Positions 1-6,539 of a stretch of DNA of 21,023 bases are shown here, piece by piece. Under the pieces are notes generated by a model. It saw only the letters and a program-made list of their open reading frames with translations. It was not told where the DNA came from and did no database searches. Source of the stretch: CAMEON01 sp045577755 (GTDB lineage Bacteria; Bacillota; Clostridia; Oscillospirales; CAG-272); NCBI GenBank assembly GCA_045577755.1, contig JAZNJA010000080.1, positions 1-21,023 on the forward strand. The letters are read 5' to 3'. The position numbers and the translations under genes are program-made. How positions within the stretch are numbered: position 1 is the stretch's first letter; every line of letters begins with the position of its first letter.

Positions 1-107
1 CCGAGCACCCCCATCGCCTCGCTGGGGTGGTGGACCAACCTTTTCAGCCTCACCGAATCCTACACCACCGACGACGTCCTGTTCCTCCGTGCCGAGCATC
101 TGGATCC
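1..107 (+). pseudogene. Fragment of a repeat-domain protein, fused to adapter
   Basis: Read in the frame starting at base 1, this piece encodes a peptide ending in WTNLFSLTESYTTDDVLFLR and AEHLDP, then runs into the adapter at base 108. It aligns without gaps to bases 210-316 at an offset of 209. Bases 48-107 are identical to 257-316, while bases 1-47 differ at 12 positions. It therefore comes from the same domain type as the gene at 192-1172, either as a paralogue or strain variant or as a misjoined copy. It has no start codon or stop of its own within real insert sequence. I would not count it as a gene. Confidence 0.7.
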
Positions 108-190
108 AAGTCGGATCGTAGCCATGTCGTTCTGTGAGCCAAGGAGTTGCCTGACTGGTTGTCTTCCTAAGACCGCTTGGCCTCCGACTT
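108..190. other. MGI/BGI DNBSEQ library adapter (sequencing artefact)
   Basis: Bases 108-149 match the 42-nt MGI/BGI read-2 adapter, which begins AAGTCGGATCGTAGCCATGT and ends AAGGAGTTG. Bases 159-190 are the reverse complement of the 32-nt read-1 adapter, beginning TTGTCTTCCTAAGACC and ending TCCGACTT. The 9 bases between them (150-158) occupy the sample-index position, normally 10 nt. This order is exactly that of a circularised DNBSEQ library molecule. The identification is from memory of the published adapter sequences. The segment is not biological, and any start codon inside it, such as the TTG at 177, is meaningless. Confidence 0.97.
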
Positions 191-191
191 C

Positions 192-1172
192 ACCATCGTG
201 ACCCCCCGTCCCATTACCCCCAACACCTCGGGGGAGGCGTGGAACAACCTTTTCAACCTCACCGAATCCTACACCACCGACGACGTCCTGTTCCTCCGTG
301 CCGAGCATCTGGATCCTGCCCTGACCGACGGGACGCTCCCCGCCGTGCTGACCATCAACGAGCCCGAGGAATGGCGGCAGTTTTGCGGTGACGCCACCTT
401 GGACTTAACGGCAGGCTCGGGGGAGACGACCGAGGAATTCTTCGTGAAATACTCCCTGCAGATCATCATCACCGAGGGGAGAAGCGGCTCCATCCGCTAC
501 CGATTGGAGGAGGTCTATACCACCAACGGAAAGGTCCACCGATCCTGGGAGCTGGTGGCCGAGGTGCCCCTCGCCCTGACCATGGATATCGTCCATTGGT
601 GTGTCGTGATCCCCGTGAGCAAGGCCGAGGCCCAGGTGCCTATGGAGCTGTCCGTGCGGGACGTCTATGAGATCGACCCCGGGTACGTGGTGGAGCCCGA
701 CGTCATCATCCCTGACATCACGATCCGTGACCCCGGTCAGCTGTGGTTCGAGTCCGACTCCTACGCCCGAAACGGCTGTCTTTACGGCCGCCTGGGCTAC
801 AACGGCGACGGGAGCTACCCCTACACCAAGACCGTGACCACCTATGCCGAGTGGCAGAGCCTCTATCTGGGCTACTCCGCGAGCTCGGTCTCGGACTGGG
901 GCTTTCCCGAGTGGCTGGCCTCTCTGGATGAGGCCTTCTTCGCCGAGCAGTCCCTGCTGATCCTCTACGTAGAGGAGGGCAGCGGGTCGATTCGCCACCG
1001 CGTGGATCAGGTCACGGTGGAGGACGGGACGGTCACCGTCACCCTGGCCACCCTGGAGCCCGAGATCTGCACCGACGACATGGCCTACTGGGCGATCCTC
1101 ATCCCCATGGACAAGGGATCCGCCGATCTGCCCGTGGAGATCGTGGGAAAGACCGAAACCCTCATTCCGTAA
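192..1172 (+). CDS. Two-domain repeat protein of unknown function, 5' truncated
   Basis: The reading frame is open from the adapter edge to a TAA at 1170-1172. Real insert starts at base 191, so the true N-terminus is missing and any signal peptide cannot be assessed. About 326 residues are visible. They form two related domains of roughly 150 residues. The first has SLQIIITEGRSGSIRYRLEE followed by MDIVHWCVVIPVSK. The second has SLLILYVEEGSGSIRHRVDQ followed by DMAYWAILIPMDKG. The shared pattern is a hydrophobic strand, GSGSIR(Y/H)R, a dG.v.v segment, then W.(V/I)(V/I)IP. I do not recognise the family. The beta-rich pattern faintly recalls PrcB_C-type domains, but this is only a guess. A strong bidirectional terminator follows directly. 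Confidence 0.75.
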   Translation, partial: TIVTPRPITPNTSGEAWNNLFNLTESYTTDDVLFLRAEHLDPALTDGTLPAVLTINEPEEWRQFCGDATLDLTAGSGETTEEFFVKYSLQIIITEGRSGSIRYRLEEVYTTNGKVHRSWELVAEVPLALTMDIVHWCVVIPVSKAEAQVPMELSVRDVYEIDPGYVVEPDVIIPDITIRDPGQLWFESDSYARNGCLYGRLGYNGDGSYPYTKTVTTYAEWQSLYLGYSASSVSDWGFPEWLASLDEAFFAEQSLLILYVEEGSGSIRHRVDQVTVEDGTVTVTLATLEPEICTDDMAYWAILIPMDKGSADLPVEIVGKTETLIP

Positions 1173-1176
1173 AAAA

Positions 1177-1212
1177 GAGCCGTATCACCCAATCGGGCGG
1201 TACGGCTTTTTT
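1177..1212. terminator. Bidirectional intrinsic terminator
   Basis: A perfect 7-bp stem AGCCGTA / TACGGCT encloses a 16-nt loop. An A-run lies to the left and a T-run to the right, so it works in both directions. It ends the plus-strand gene at 1172 and the convergent minus-strand gene whose stop is at 1232. Confidence 0.85.
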
Positions 1213-1231
1213 CTATGAGCGCGGCAGGAAA

Positions 1232-1744
1232 TCAGTCCTCCCCGCCGCCAAAGGTCTCCTCGAAGGCCTCCGCGGCCTCCGCCTCGCAGGCATCCCCCGC
1301 GCCAAAGTCAAAGAACCCGCCGTTGAGGATGACGAGGGTACCCGTCTGATCCACGTCCAACGTGACGTACAGCTCCTCGGGAACGGGGTATTCGGTGCGT
1401 TTCCCGTCGTCGGTGAGGAAGGTCACCAGGAAGGATATCTCGGTCCTGGGCCGCTTGTTACTGCCTACGTTGCCCGACACGACCCGCATATCCACGATAC
1501 GGGCGGGAAAAGCCTCGGGCTCGGGGGGAGCCCAGTCCTCCTCTGTATCGGCGTCGGGATCCCCATCGGTGTCGGCATCGGCATCCTCCGGGGCCGCGGC
1601 CTCCTCAGCCTCGGCCTCCTCGGTGATCCCCTTTTTCTTGGAGCGGCGGACGCTGACCGCCAGAAAGATCACCAGCCCCACGACCAGGGCGGCAAAGATG
1701 AGGGTGAAGATCAGATCGGTTGTCAGAAAGGCAAGATCGAACAT
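1232..1744 (-). CDS. DUF2500-like single-pass membrane protein
   Basis: This 170-residue protein has one N-terminal membrane segment (about residues 8-32) followed by RRSKKK. A highly acidic Ala/Glu/Asp linker covers residues 41-72. A compact beta domain at about 78-148 contains ARIVDMRVV, then SFLVTFLTDDGKRTEYPVPE, ELYVTLDVDQTGTLVI and GGFF(D)F. That order matches the DUF2500 family, small proteins of unknown function with one TM helix. The expected topology is N-terminus out or in the membrane, with the beta domain on one face. The start is supported by AAAGGAG seven bases before ATG. It lies 108 bp downstream of the CPBP gene and may be at the end of that operon or have its own promoter, which I could not identify. 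The function is unknown. Confidence 0.75.
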   Translation of the reverse strand: MFDLAFLTTDLIFTLIFAALVVGLVIFLAVSVRRSKKKGITEEAEAEEAAAPEDADADTDGDPDADTEEDWAPPEPEAFPARIVDMRVVSGNVGSNKRPRTEISFLVTFLTDDGKRTEYPVPEELYVTLDVDQTGTLVILNGGFFDFGAGDACEAEAAEAFEETFGGGED

Positions 1745-1794
1745 GGCAGACTCCTTTGAAATTCGTAATTCGTGACGGGGAGCGGAGAGATTGG

Positions 1795-1842
1795 CGGGCC
1801 TCTCGGAATACGGCGAGCGGGGGCTTGCTCCCGCCCTACGGT
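1795..1842. repeat. Intergenic GC-rich hairpin, possible dispersed repeat
   Basis: The short spacer between two minus-strand genes contains GCGGG...CCCGC as an inverted repeat around GGCTTGCT, preceded by GAATACGGCGA and followed by CCTACGGTGAA. It has no T-tract, so it is a poor terminator. Similar GTAGGGCGGGAGCAAGCCCC-type sequences are, as I recall, scattered between genes in gut Clostridia. Only one copy occurs here, so repeat status is unproven. Confidence 0.35.
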
Positions 1843-1852
1843 GAAGAGAGAG

Positions 1853-2875
1853 CTACCGCACCAAATTGACGACCACCCCGAACAGCCACAGCGTCACAGC
1901 GGCCACCCCGGCGGGGGAGGCGAAGGCGGAGAGCAGGGCACGGGGCCATTCCTTGGCGGTCAGACGGTTGAGGCCGGGGGTGGAGATCTCGTCGGGGTGA
2001 TTCAGCAGATCCGCCTTGGCGCGGCGGTGCAGAACGCGGGAGACTTCTCCACAGAAAAAGGCCGACGACAGCAGCAGAAGAGCGATGAGCAGCACCACCA
2101 GAAGCCCTACGCTGCCGGTACCGCGGCAGTAGCCCGACAGCCCCGCCTGGACGAAGATCCCGAAGACGTTGTAGCAGAAATGGACTACCATGGCGGCGAC
2201 GGTCGAGCGGGTCACGTACATGACCAGGGCGAGCAGCATCCCCGAGAAGAGGTAAACGGGGAGGGCGGTGAGATCAAAGTGAAGAAAGGCAAAGAACAGC
2301 GCGCTGACCGCCGAGGCGTAGAGGATCCCGTGCTTTTCCAGCTCGGCGCAGAGGATGCCGCGGAAGACCAGCTCCTCACAGAAGGCGGGCAGAAGGCTGT
2401 AGGCCAGGATCAGGCGGACCGAGGCTCCCACGGTGCCGTCGTTGACCGAGGCAAAGGTGTCGTACAGGGTAAAGGAGGGCTGAGCGGTCATCATGCCGCA
2501 GAGCATACCCAAAAGGGTACAGCCCGTGATCAGCATAAGGGAGGCGGACAACAGAAGGAACAGGTGGGAGAGACGGATCCGCCGCAGGCGAAGGACCTTG
2601 ATCTGCTCCTTGGGCTTGAGTCGGACAAAGAGATAGGCGGGGATGGGAAAGATCATGAGCTGGAGCAGAATGATGGACAGGTACTGGCTCTCGCGGCTCA
2701 GGAAGGCGGCGTCAATGAGACGGGACAGGAGCAGGAGGGCGTAAATGACCAGCACCAGCACCGTGGCAGGATTGGATACCGCCATCTGCCCCCTCAGAAA
2801 AGCCTGCTTTTGGGGAGAGAGGCGCGCAAAAAATCCGGGCTTACCTCCGGGCGCATTCGGGGTGGTGGTTTCCAT
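1853..2875 (-). CDS. CPBP family intramembrane metalloprotease-like protein
   Basis: This 340-residue polytopic membrane protein has about eight hydrophobic segments. The CPBP (Rce1/CAAX-protease-like) core motifs are in order: E167-E168-L-V-F-R172, F195-F-A-F-L-H199 and H232-F-C-Y-N236. These are the residues expected of an active glutamic-type intramembrane endopeptidase. Substrates of most bacterial members are unknown; roles include bacteriocin immunity and processing of sorting signals. The ATG overlaps the 3' end of the cyclo-ligase gene by 35 bp. Its AAAGGAG is 14 bases upstream, longer than usual, so translation may depend on coupling. It is the third gene of the DJ-1 / cyclo-ligase operon. 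It differs from the second CPBP gene in the window (12551-13516) outside the motifs, so the two are not recent duplicates. Confidence 0.88.
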   Translation of the reverse strand: METTTPNAPGGKPGFFARLSPQKQAFLRGQMAVSNPATVLVLVIYALLLLSRLIDAAFLSRESQYLSIILLQLMIFPIPAYLFVRLKPKEQIKVLRLRRIRLSHLFLLLSASLMLITGCTLLGMLCGMMTAQPSFTLYDTFASVNDGTVGASVRLILAYSLLPAFCEELVFRGILCAELEKHGILYASAVSALFFAFLHFDLTALPVYLFSGMLLALVMYVTRSTVAAMVVHFCYNVFGIFVQAGLSGYCRGTGSVGLLVVLLIALLLLSSAFFCGEVSRVLHRRAKADLLNHPDEISTPGLNRLTAKEWPRALLSAFASPAGVAAVTLWLFGVVVNLVR

Positions 2876-3461
2876 GGGAAAAGGCCGTTCTCCTTTCGTC
2901 TATGATGATGTCAACGGGTATATCGTGGGGCTCGCGGGGAATCTCCTCGGCGCGGCAGACCGCGAAGCAGAGCCCTATCGTGACGTGGGGAACACCCGCC
3001 GCTCTGAGGGATTCCAGAAAGCGGTCGTAGTAGCCCCCGCCGTAGCCCACCCGGAAGCCGCGGCTGTCAAAGGCCAATCCCGGCACCAGGATCAAGGCAC
3101 CCGCCAGGTCGGAGGGCGTCGGGACGGGACAGGTTCCGTCGGGCTCGGGAATGCCGAAGCGGGCGGGGGTGAGGCTTTCGTCCCCCGTCACCTCGCGGAA
3201 GATCATGCGTCCCTCGCGGGTTCCCGTGACCGTCACGGGGAGAGCCAGCCTCTTGCCCTCGGCGGTGGCGCGGGCCAGGATCGGGGCGGTGTCGGGCTCG
3301 CCCTTCACCGAGACGTAGCCGCAGACCAGGGGCGCCTTCTCCCAGGCGGCCAGGGAAAAGAGGCGCTCGCACAGGGAGGCCTCCGCCGCGGCCCTCTCGG
3401 AAGGGGAGAGACTGCTCCGCAGGGCCGTGAACTTGGCGCGGAAAAGCTGCTTTTCGGTCAT
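2841..3461 (-). CDS. 5-formyltetrahydrofolate cyclo-ligase (MTHFS)
   Basis: This enzyme converts 5-formyl-THF with ATP to 5,10-methenyl-THF and recycles the inhibitory formyl-folate in cytosolic one-carbon metabolism. The 206-residue length is normal for the family. The hallmark VGYGGGYYDR lies at about 138-147, preceded by LILVPGLAFD at 123-132. KGEPDT at 53-58 and RFGIPEP at 101-107 are also typical. I chose the ATG at 3461, which follows the upstream gene's TAA by one base. A longer reading to 3554 would run deep into that gene and has no basis. No good ribosome site precedes the ATG, so re-initiation after the DJ-1 gene is likely. Its 3' end overlaps the CPBP start. Confidence 0.95.
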   Translation of the reverse strand: MTEKQLFRAKFTALRSSLSPSERAAAEASLCERLFSLAAWEKAPLVCGYVSVKGEPDTAPILARATAEGKRLALPVTVTGTREGRMIFREVTGDESLTPARFGIPEPDGTCPVPTPSDLAGALILVPGLAFDSRGFRVGYGGGYYDRFLESLRAAGVPHVTIGLCFAVCRAEEIPREPHDIPVDIIIDERRTAFSHGNHHPECARR

Positions 3462-3462
3462 G

Positions 3463-4086
3463 TTACAGAGCCTGGATGGCGGAACGGATCTCCCCCGCCT
3501 TTTCGGGAGAGACCAGTACCGATACGATCTCCAGACCAAATTCTTGGGCGACACCCATGCCTGCGGCGGTTATGACGCGGCCGTCCCGCACGACCTTGCC
3601 GCCCACGGTGGCGCCCTCCAGCTTGTCCTCGAAGCCGGGGAAGCAGGTGGCCCGCTTGCCCCGCAGGTAGCCTCGCTTGCCCAGGACCAGGGGCGCGGCA
3701 CAGATGGCGCAAAGGTAGCCGCCCCGCAACTCGGTCAGCGCCAGAGCGGTCTCGACGGCCGGAGAGCCATCCAGATTGGCGGTGCCGGGCATACCGCCGG
3801 GGAGAATGACCGCCTCGGGAGAAAACTCACCGTTCAGAAGTCCCGTAAACTGCCCCTCGGTCATGTCAGCGGTGACCGTGATGCCGTGGGAGCCCGTGAC
3901 CGTGCGGCTCTCCTCCCACAGGTTGGTGGCGCAGGTGCCTACGCGGCGGTAGTGGGTCAGGTCAGCATTGGTCTCCGCCTCGCGGACGGCGACAGTACGC
4001 ACCTCCAGCCCCGCGCGGCGCAAAAGATCCAGGGGGGCCAGGGCCTCCACCTCCTCAAACCCGGGGGCGAGAAACAGATAGATCAT
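3463..4086 (-). CDS. DJ-1/PfpI family protein (YajL-like)
   Basis: This 207-residue flavodoxin-like protein starts MIYLFLAPGFEEVEA, typical of the DJ-1/ThiJ group. Glu14 aligns with DJ-1 Glu18, and LPGGMPGT lies at about 95-102. The nucleophile-elbow cysteine is C129 in AICAAPLVL, matching DJ-1 Cys106. The His of human DJ-1 (His126) appears to be replaced, with CFPG at that place. Members act as glyoxalase III, protein deglycase or redox sensor; which applies here cannot be told. The ATG at 4086 is preceded by GGAGGAG at eight bases, which beats the in-frame TTG five codons upstream. It heads the operon with the cyclo-ligase and CPBP genes and has a near-consensus promoter. Confidence 0.9.
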   Translation of the reverse strand: MIYLFLAPGFEEVEALAPLDLLRRAGLEVRTVAVREAETNADLTHYRRVGTCATNLWEESRTVTGSHGITVTADMTEGQFTGLLNGEFSPEAVILPGGMPGTANLDGSPAVETALALTELRGGYLCAICAAPLVLGKRGYLRGKRATCFPGFEDKLEGATVGGKVVRDGRVITAAGMGVAQEFGLEIVSVLVSPEKAGEIRSAIQAL

Positions 4087-4117
4087 GGTAAGCTCCTCCA
4101 ATCCATACGATACCCAT

Positions 4118-4147
4118 ATTATAGCACGAAGGAGGAGGCTCTGTCAA
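4118..4147 (-). promoter_or_regulatory. Sigma-A promoter of the DJ-1 operon
   Basis: On the minus strand TTGACA (4142-4147) is followed after 18 bases by TATAAT (4118-4123), about 30 bases before the ATG at 4086. Both boxes are perfect consensus. Confidence 0.9.
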
Positions 4148-4182
4148 GGTGTTTTGGGGAATTGCGAAGCCTCGGGGCCGCG

Positions 4183-4217
4183 CAAAAAGCGGCCGCCCAC
4201 CAAAAGGCAGGCGGCCG
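4183..4217 (-). terminator. Intrinsic terminator of the XRE regulator gene
   Basis: On the minus strand an 8-bp stem CGGCCGCC / GGCGGCCG closes a loop of about 11 nt and is followed by CTTTTTGCG. It lies just after the regulator's stop codon and before the DJ-1 promoter, which isolates the two units. Confidence 0.8.
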
Positions 4218-4222
4218 TAGGA

Positions 4223-5317
4223 TCAGTCAAGGACAGAGGGCTCCACGAAGAGGGCGCAGACCCGGGAAAAACGATCGGCGTAGCGGGGGTCGTTCCGCAG
4301 GGGATCGAAGCCCCGATGAGCAAATTCCGCGGCCATGCTGTCGGGGTGATAGTGGATGCCCCCCTGCTTGGCGCGGGTGGTGTCGAAGGAATCCAGCCCG
4401 TGGGTGCGGTAGGAAAGGAGGGCGTTTCCGGGCAGAGCGCGGATACGGCGGATGAGATCGGCGGCGTCCTCCAGCACCGTCATGGCGGTGTCGGTGTCTC
4501 CCCCTGCCGACAGGGCACAGGCGATGGAGATCCCCGCCCAGACCCGCTCGGAGTACCATAGGTCAGGCATACCGTCCCCCGAGACGGGATGCTCAGGCGT
4601 CAGCTCGGCGCGGGTGAGGGCGGCGATCACGGACAGAATGGCGCGGGCTCCCTCCTCGCTTTCGGCGGGGTCGGGAGGGAGACAGTCGGTGCCGCTGTCG
4701 GTCATGCGGTGCATGGCCTTGAGGAGGCAATCCTGCAGGACCACCTGCCGCTTGCGGCGATACTTCTCCGCCTCCCCGCGGGCGCGGTAGCGATCCTCCA
4801 GTACCTCCTCCCAGCACTCCTCGGGGATATTGTACTGGTACATCCGTTCCATAACCGTTTCCTCGGGCTCGGCGCGCAGAAGATGGCGGATAGCCAGGGT
4901 GCGGGCGTAGGGAATGGGGCAATCCGCCACCAGCTTGGCGGTGAGCCGCCGCTTTTCCTCCAGGGTGGGTACCTCGGCACAGAGATGGACGAAAAGGTAC
5001 CAGTCACTGGGAAAATCCCTGTGCATCTGCCGCAGAAGGGCCACCCGCTCCTGGGGATCGGTAATGTCCCGCAGCCTGTCCCAGCTCTTTCGCAGGGATT
5101 CCTTCTGGTCGGTGGCGGTGCTGCCCAGAAGCTCGTCCACCGTCACCCCGAACAGGGCGGCGATGGTGGGAAGCAGCTCGATATCGGGATAGGTAGTCTC
5201 GTTCTCCCAGCGGCTGACAGCCTGGTAGGAGACCCCCAACCGCTCGGCCAGCTGGACCTGGGTCAGGTTCTGCTTCTGCCGCAGACGGCGAATATTTTCG
5301 GCGATGCGTAGGTTCAT
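4223..5317 (-). CDS. XRE family transcriptional regulator with long helical C-terminal region
   Basis: This 364-residue protein starts with a classic Cro/CI helix-turn-helix (residues 6-60). LTQVQLAERLGVSYQAVSRW carries the recognition helix, followed by PDIELLPTIAALFGVTVDEL. The remaining 300 residues are mostly helical and carry WYLFVHLCAEVPTLEEK and similar segments, which suggest a TPR-like or other helical sensing domain, common in clostridial XRE proteins. No membrane segment is seen. The ATG has AAGGAG six bases upstream and a strong promoter. It is monocistronic, with a terminator on its 3' side, so its neighbours do not reveal its target. The C-terminal half has no motif I can assign. 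Confidence 0.88.
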   Translation of the reverse strand: MNLRIAENIRRLRQKQNLTQVQLAERLGVSYQAVSRWENETTYPDIELLPTIAALFGVTVDELLGSTATDQKESLRKSWDRLRDITDPQERVALLRQMHRDFPSDWYLFVHLCAEVPTLEEKRRLTAKLVADCPIPYARTLAIRHLLRAEPEETVMERMYQYNIPEECWEEVLEDRYRARGEAEKYRRKRQVVLQDCLLKAMHRMTDSGTDCLPPDPAESEEGARAILSVIAALTRAELTPEHPVSGDGMPDLWYSERVWAGISIACALSAGGDTDTAMTVLEDAADLIRRIRALPGNALLSYRTHGLDSFDTTRAKQGGIHYHPDSMAAEFAHRGFDPLRNDPRYADRFSRVCALFVEPSVLD

Positions 5318-5376
5318 AGTCGCTCCTTATGTCAAAGGGGGAGGGAATCCCCGCGAGTGTAGAATGATCCAATACC

Positions 5377-5405
5377 AGTATAACAGAAAAAGAGCGGCTT
5401 GTCAA
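5377..5405 (-). promoter_or_regulatory. Sigma-A promoter of the XRE regulator
   Basis: On the minus strand TTGACA (5400-5405) and TATACT (5377-5382) are separated by 17 bases. The gene starts about 55 bases downstream, leaving room for an operator in the leader. Confidence 0.9.
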
Positions 5406-5424
5406 CGGCGCATCTGTTGAGGTC

Positions 5425-5458
5425 GACTGTTAAAAAATGAGAATTCTCCCCCCGAGGG
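5425..5458 (-). terminator. Probable terminator of the TauE half-gene pair
   Basis: On the minus strand the stop codon is followed by CCCCCTCGGGGGG, the palindrome GAGAATTCTC and then ATTTTTT. A short GC stem directly before a T-run fits an intrinsic terminator, although the exact folding is ambiguous. Confidence 0.55.
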
Positions 5459-5460
5459 GG

Positions 5461-5853
5461 TCACGGATCCCGTAGGGAGGCCTTGCTCCTGTGAGAGTCC
5501 CGCTTCAACAGGGTATAGCCTCCGGTCAGCACCAGCATACCCCCGAAGAGTCTTCGAAGAAGAGACGGGTCCGTCCGCCCGGCGAGGAAGCTGCCGAGGA
5601 GGGCTCCGGGAAGGGCGCAGGCCACCAGGTACAGGACCAGCCGCGGGGGGATAGATCGCTCACGGATGTGGAGCAGAAGAGCGGCACCCGCCGACAGGAG
5701 GAAGAAGGCCAGATTCAAGGCCTGGGCCTCCGCCTGGGGGAATCCCGCGAAAAAGGTCAGGTACAGGACGAACAGTCCCGCGCTGCCTACGCCCAGCCCC
5801 GACAGAACGGCGGCCAGGAAGGTGGCAATCAGAATGGCGATATCGGAGGACAT
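5461..5853 (-). CDS. TauE/SafE (TSUP) family permease, C-terminal-type half
   Basis: This 130-residue membrane protein has four hydrophobic segments (about residues 4-26, 36-58, 68-88 and 94-114). The sequence VLSGLGVGSAGLFVLYLTFF near the start and LPGALLGSFLAG near 75-86 fit one half of a TauE/SafE sulfite/anion exporter, whose full-length members have two such repeats in about 250 residues. The ATG at 5853 has AAAGGAG nine bases upstream. Longer readings have no ribosome site and enter the neighbouring gene. It lies 40 bp after the stop of a second half-size gene, so the two probably form one transporter as a heterodimer. The substrate is unknown; sulfonates, sulfite or organic anions are known for the family. 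Confidence 0.82.
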   Translation of the reverse strand: MSSDIAILIATFLAAVLSGLGVGSAGLFVLYLTFFAGFPQAEAQALNLAFFLLSAGAALLLHIRERSIPPRLVLYLVACALPGALLGSFLAGRTDPSLLRRLFGGMLVLTGGYTLLKRDSHRSKASLRDP

Positions 5854-5893
5854 GGAAAACTCCTTTCCGAGCGGGGCATGGGGAGGGCGGCCT

Positions 5894-6307
5894 TCAGAGG
5901 AGCATACGGACCCCCGATACCGTGATGAGCAGGGCAAACAGGATCCGCAGGGCGCGATCGGGTAGCCTGCCCAGAAGCACGGCTCCCAGAAGGCCACCCG
6001 CGGCGGCGGGGAGGATCATGGCCGTGAGCAGGGCGGGAGCGGGACGGACTCCGCCCAGCCAGTAGGCCGCTCCCGACACCGCCGAGATGGGGAGCATGAC
6101 CGCCATGGCTGTGGCCAGCACGTCCTGCCGCCGCGGGGGGGATCCCGCGGGCTGTCCTCGGGGCAGAAGAGGGGGAGGAGGATCCAGGTAGGGAAGCAGA
6201 ACCACCAGCAGGACCCCGCCCGCCGCGCCCAGAAGGCCGTTGAGCAGTCCCGCCCCCAGCCCAAGGATGGTCAAAGGGATCCAGGAACGGAAAAGAGAAC
6301 GGGTCAT
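5894..6307 (-). CDS. TauE/SafE (TSUP) family permease, N-terminal-type half
   Basis: This 137-residue protein starts with a hydrophobic segment containing LGLGAGLLNGLLGAAGGVLL, the typical TSUP entry motif. Further segments lie at about 66-84, 88-108 and 118-137. A Pro-rich cytoplasmic or external loop (PPPPLLPRGQPAGSPPRRQD) covers 43-62. The ATG has GGGAGGT six bases upstream. It is the first gene of a pair with the half-gene at 5461-5853. The clean stop, 40-bp gap and separate ribosome site of the second gene argue for two genuine genes rather than a frameshifted one. No clear promoter was found in the 230-bp region shared with divergent ftsK. Confidence 0.82.
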   Translation of the reverse strand: MTRSLFRSWIPLTILGLGAGLLNGLLGAAGGVLLVVLLPYLDPPPPLLPRGQPAGSPPRRQDVLATAMAVMLPISAVSGAAYWLGGVRPAPALLTAMILPAAAGGLLGAVLLGRLPDRALRILFALLITVSGVRMLL

Positions 6308-6379
6308 GGCATACCTCCCGGGTCGGGCGTCGGGGAAGGGCGCTCCGCCAAATAAAGTAGGAAAAGTTACAAATTCCCC

Positions 6380-6408
6380 TTGCTTTCGCGGCGGAACTGT
6401 GGTATACT
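6380..6408 (+). promoter_or_regulatory. Promoter of ftsK
   Basis: TTGCTT (6380-6385) and TATACT (6403-6408) are spaced by 17 bases. A second possible -10, TATAAT, overlaps at 6408-6413. The leader to the ATG is about 125 nt and shows no convincing fold. Confidence 0.75.
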
Positions 6409-6539
6409 ATAATGGAATATTTCTATTCACCGAGCAAGGTCCCGTCACGGCTGTGCCTTAGTATGCCCCGCCCGACAGAGCCTTATACCCATAAAGCCGC
6501 GCCAAGCCCATTCAGTACAAAAAGGAGGAGACTGTCATC

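Noticed and set aside
102..107. GGATCC at the junction as a cloning site
   Set aside because: The same site occurs in the intact copy at 311-316, and the adapter follows directly, so the fragment end there is coincidence.
177..191. TTG start codon for the first gene
   Set aside because: It lies inside the sequencing adapter (108-190) and cannot be the biological start.
1772..2905. 377-codon plus-strand open frame
   Set aside because: It is antisense to the CPBP gene, and its Gln/Gly/Glu/Asp-rich composition is typical of shadow frames.
5854..5997. N-terminal extension of the second TauE half-gene
   Set aside because: It overlaps the end of the first half-gene, has no ribosome site, and the translated part is not membrane-like.
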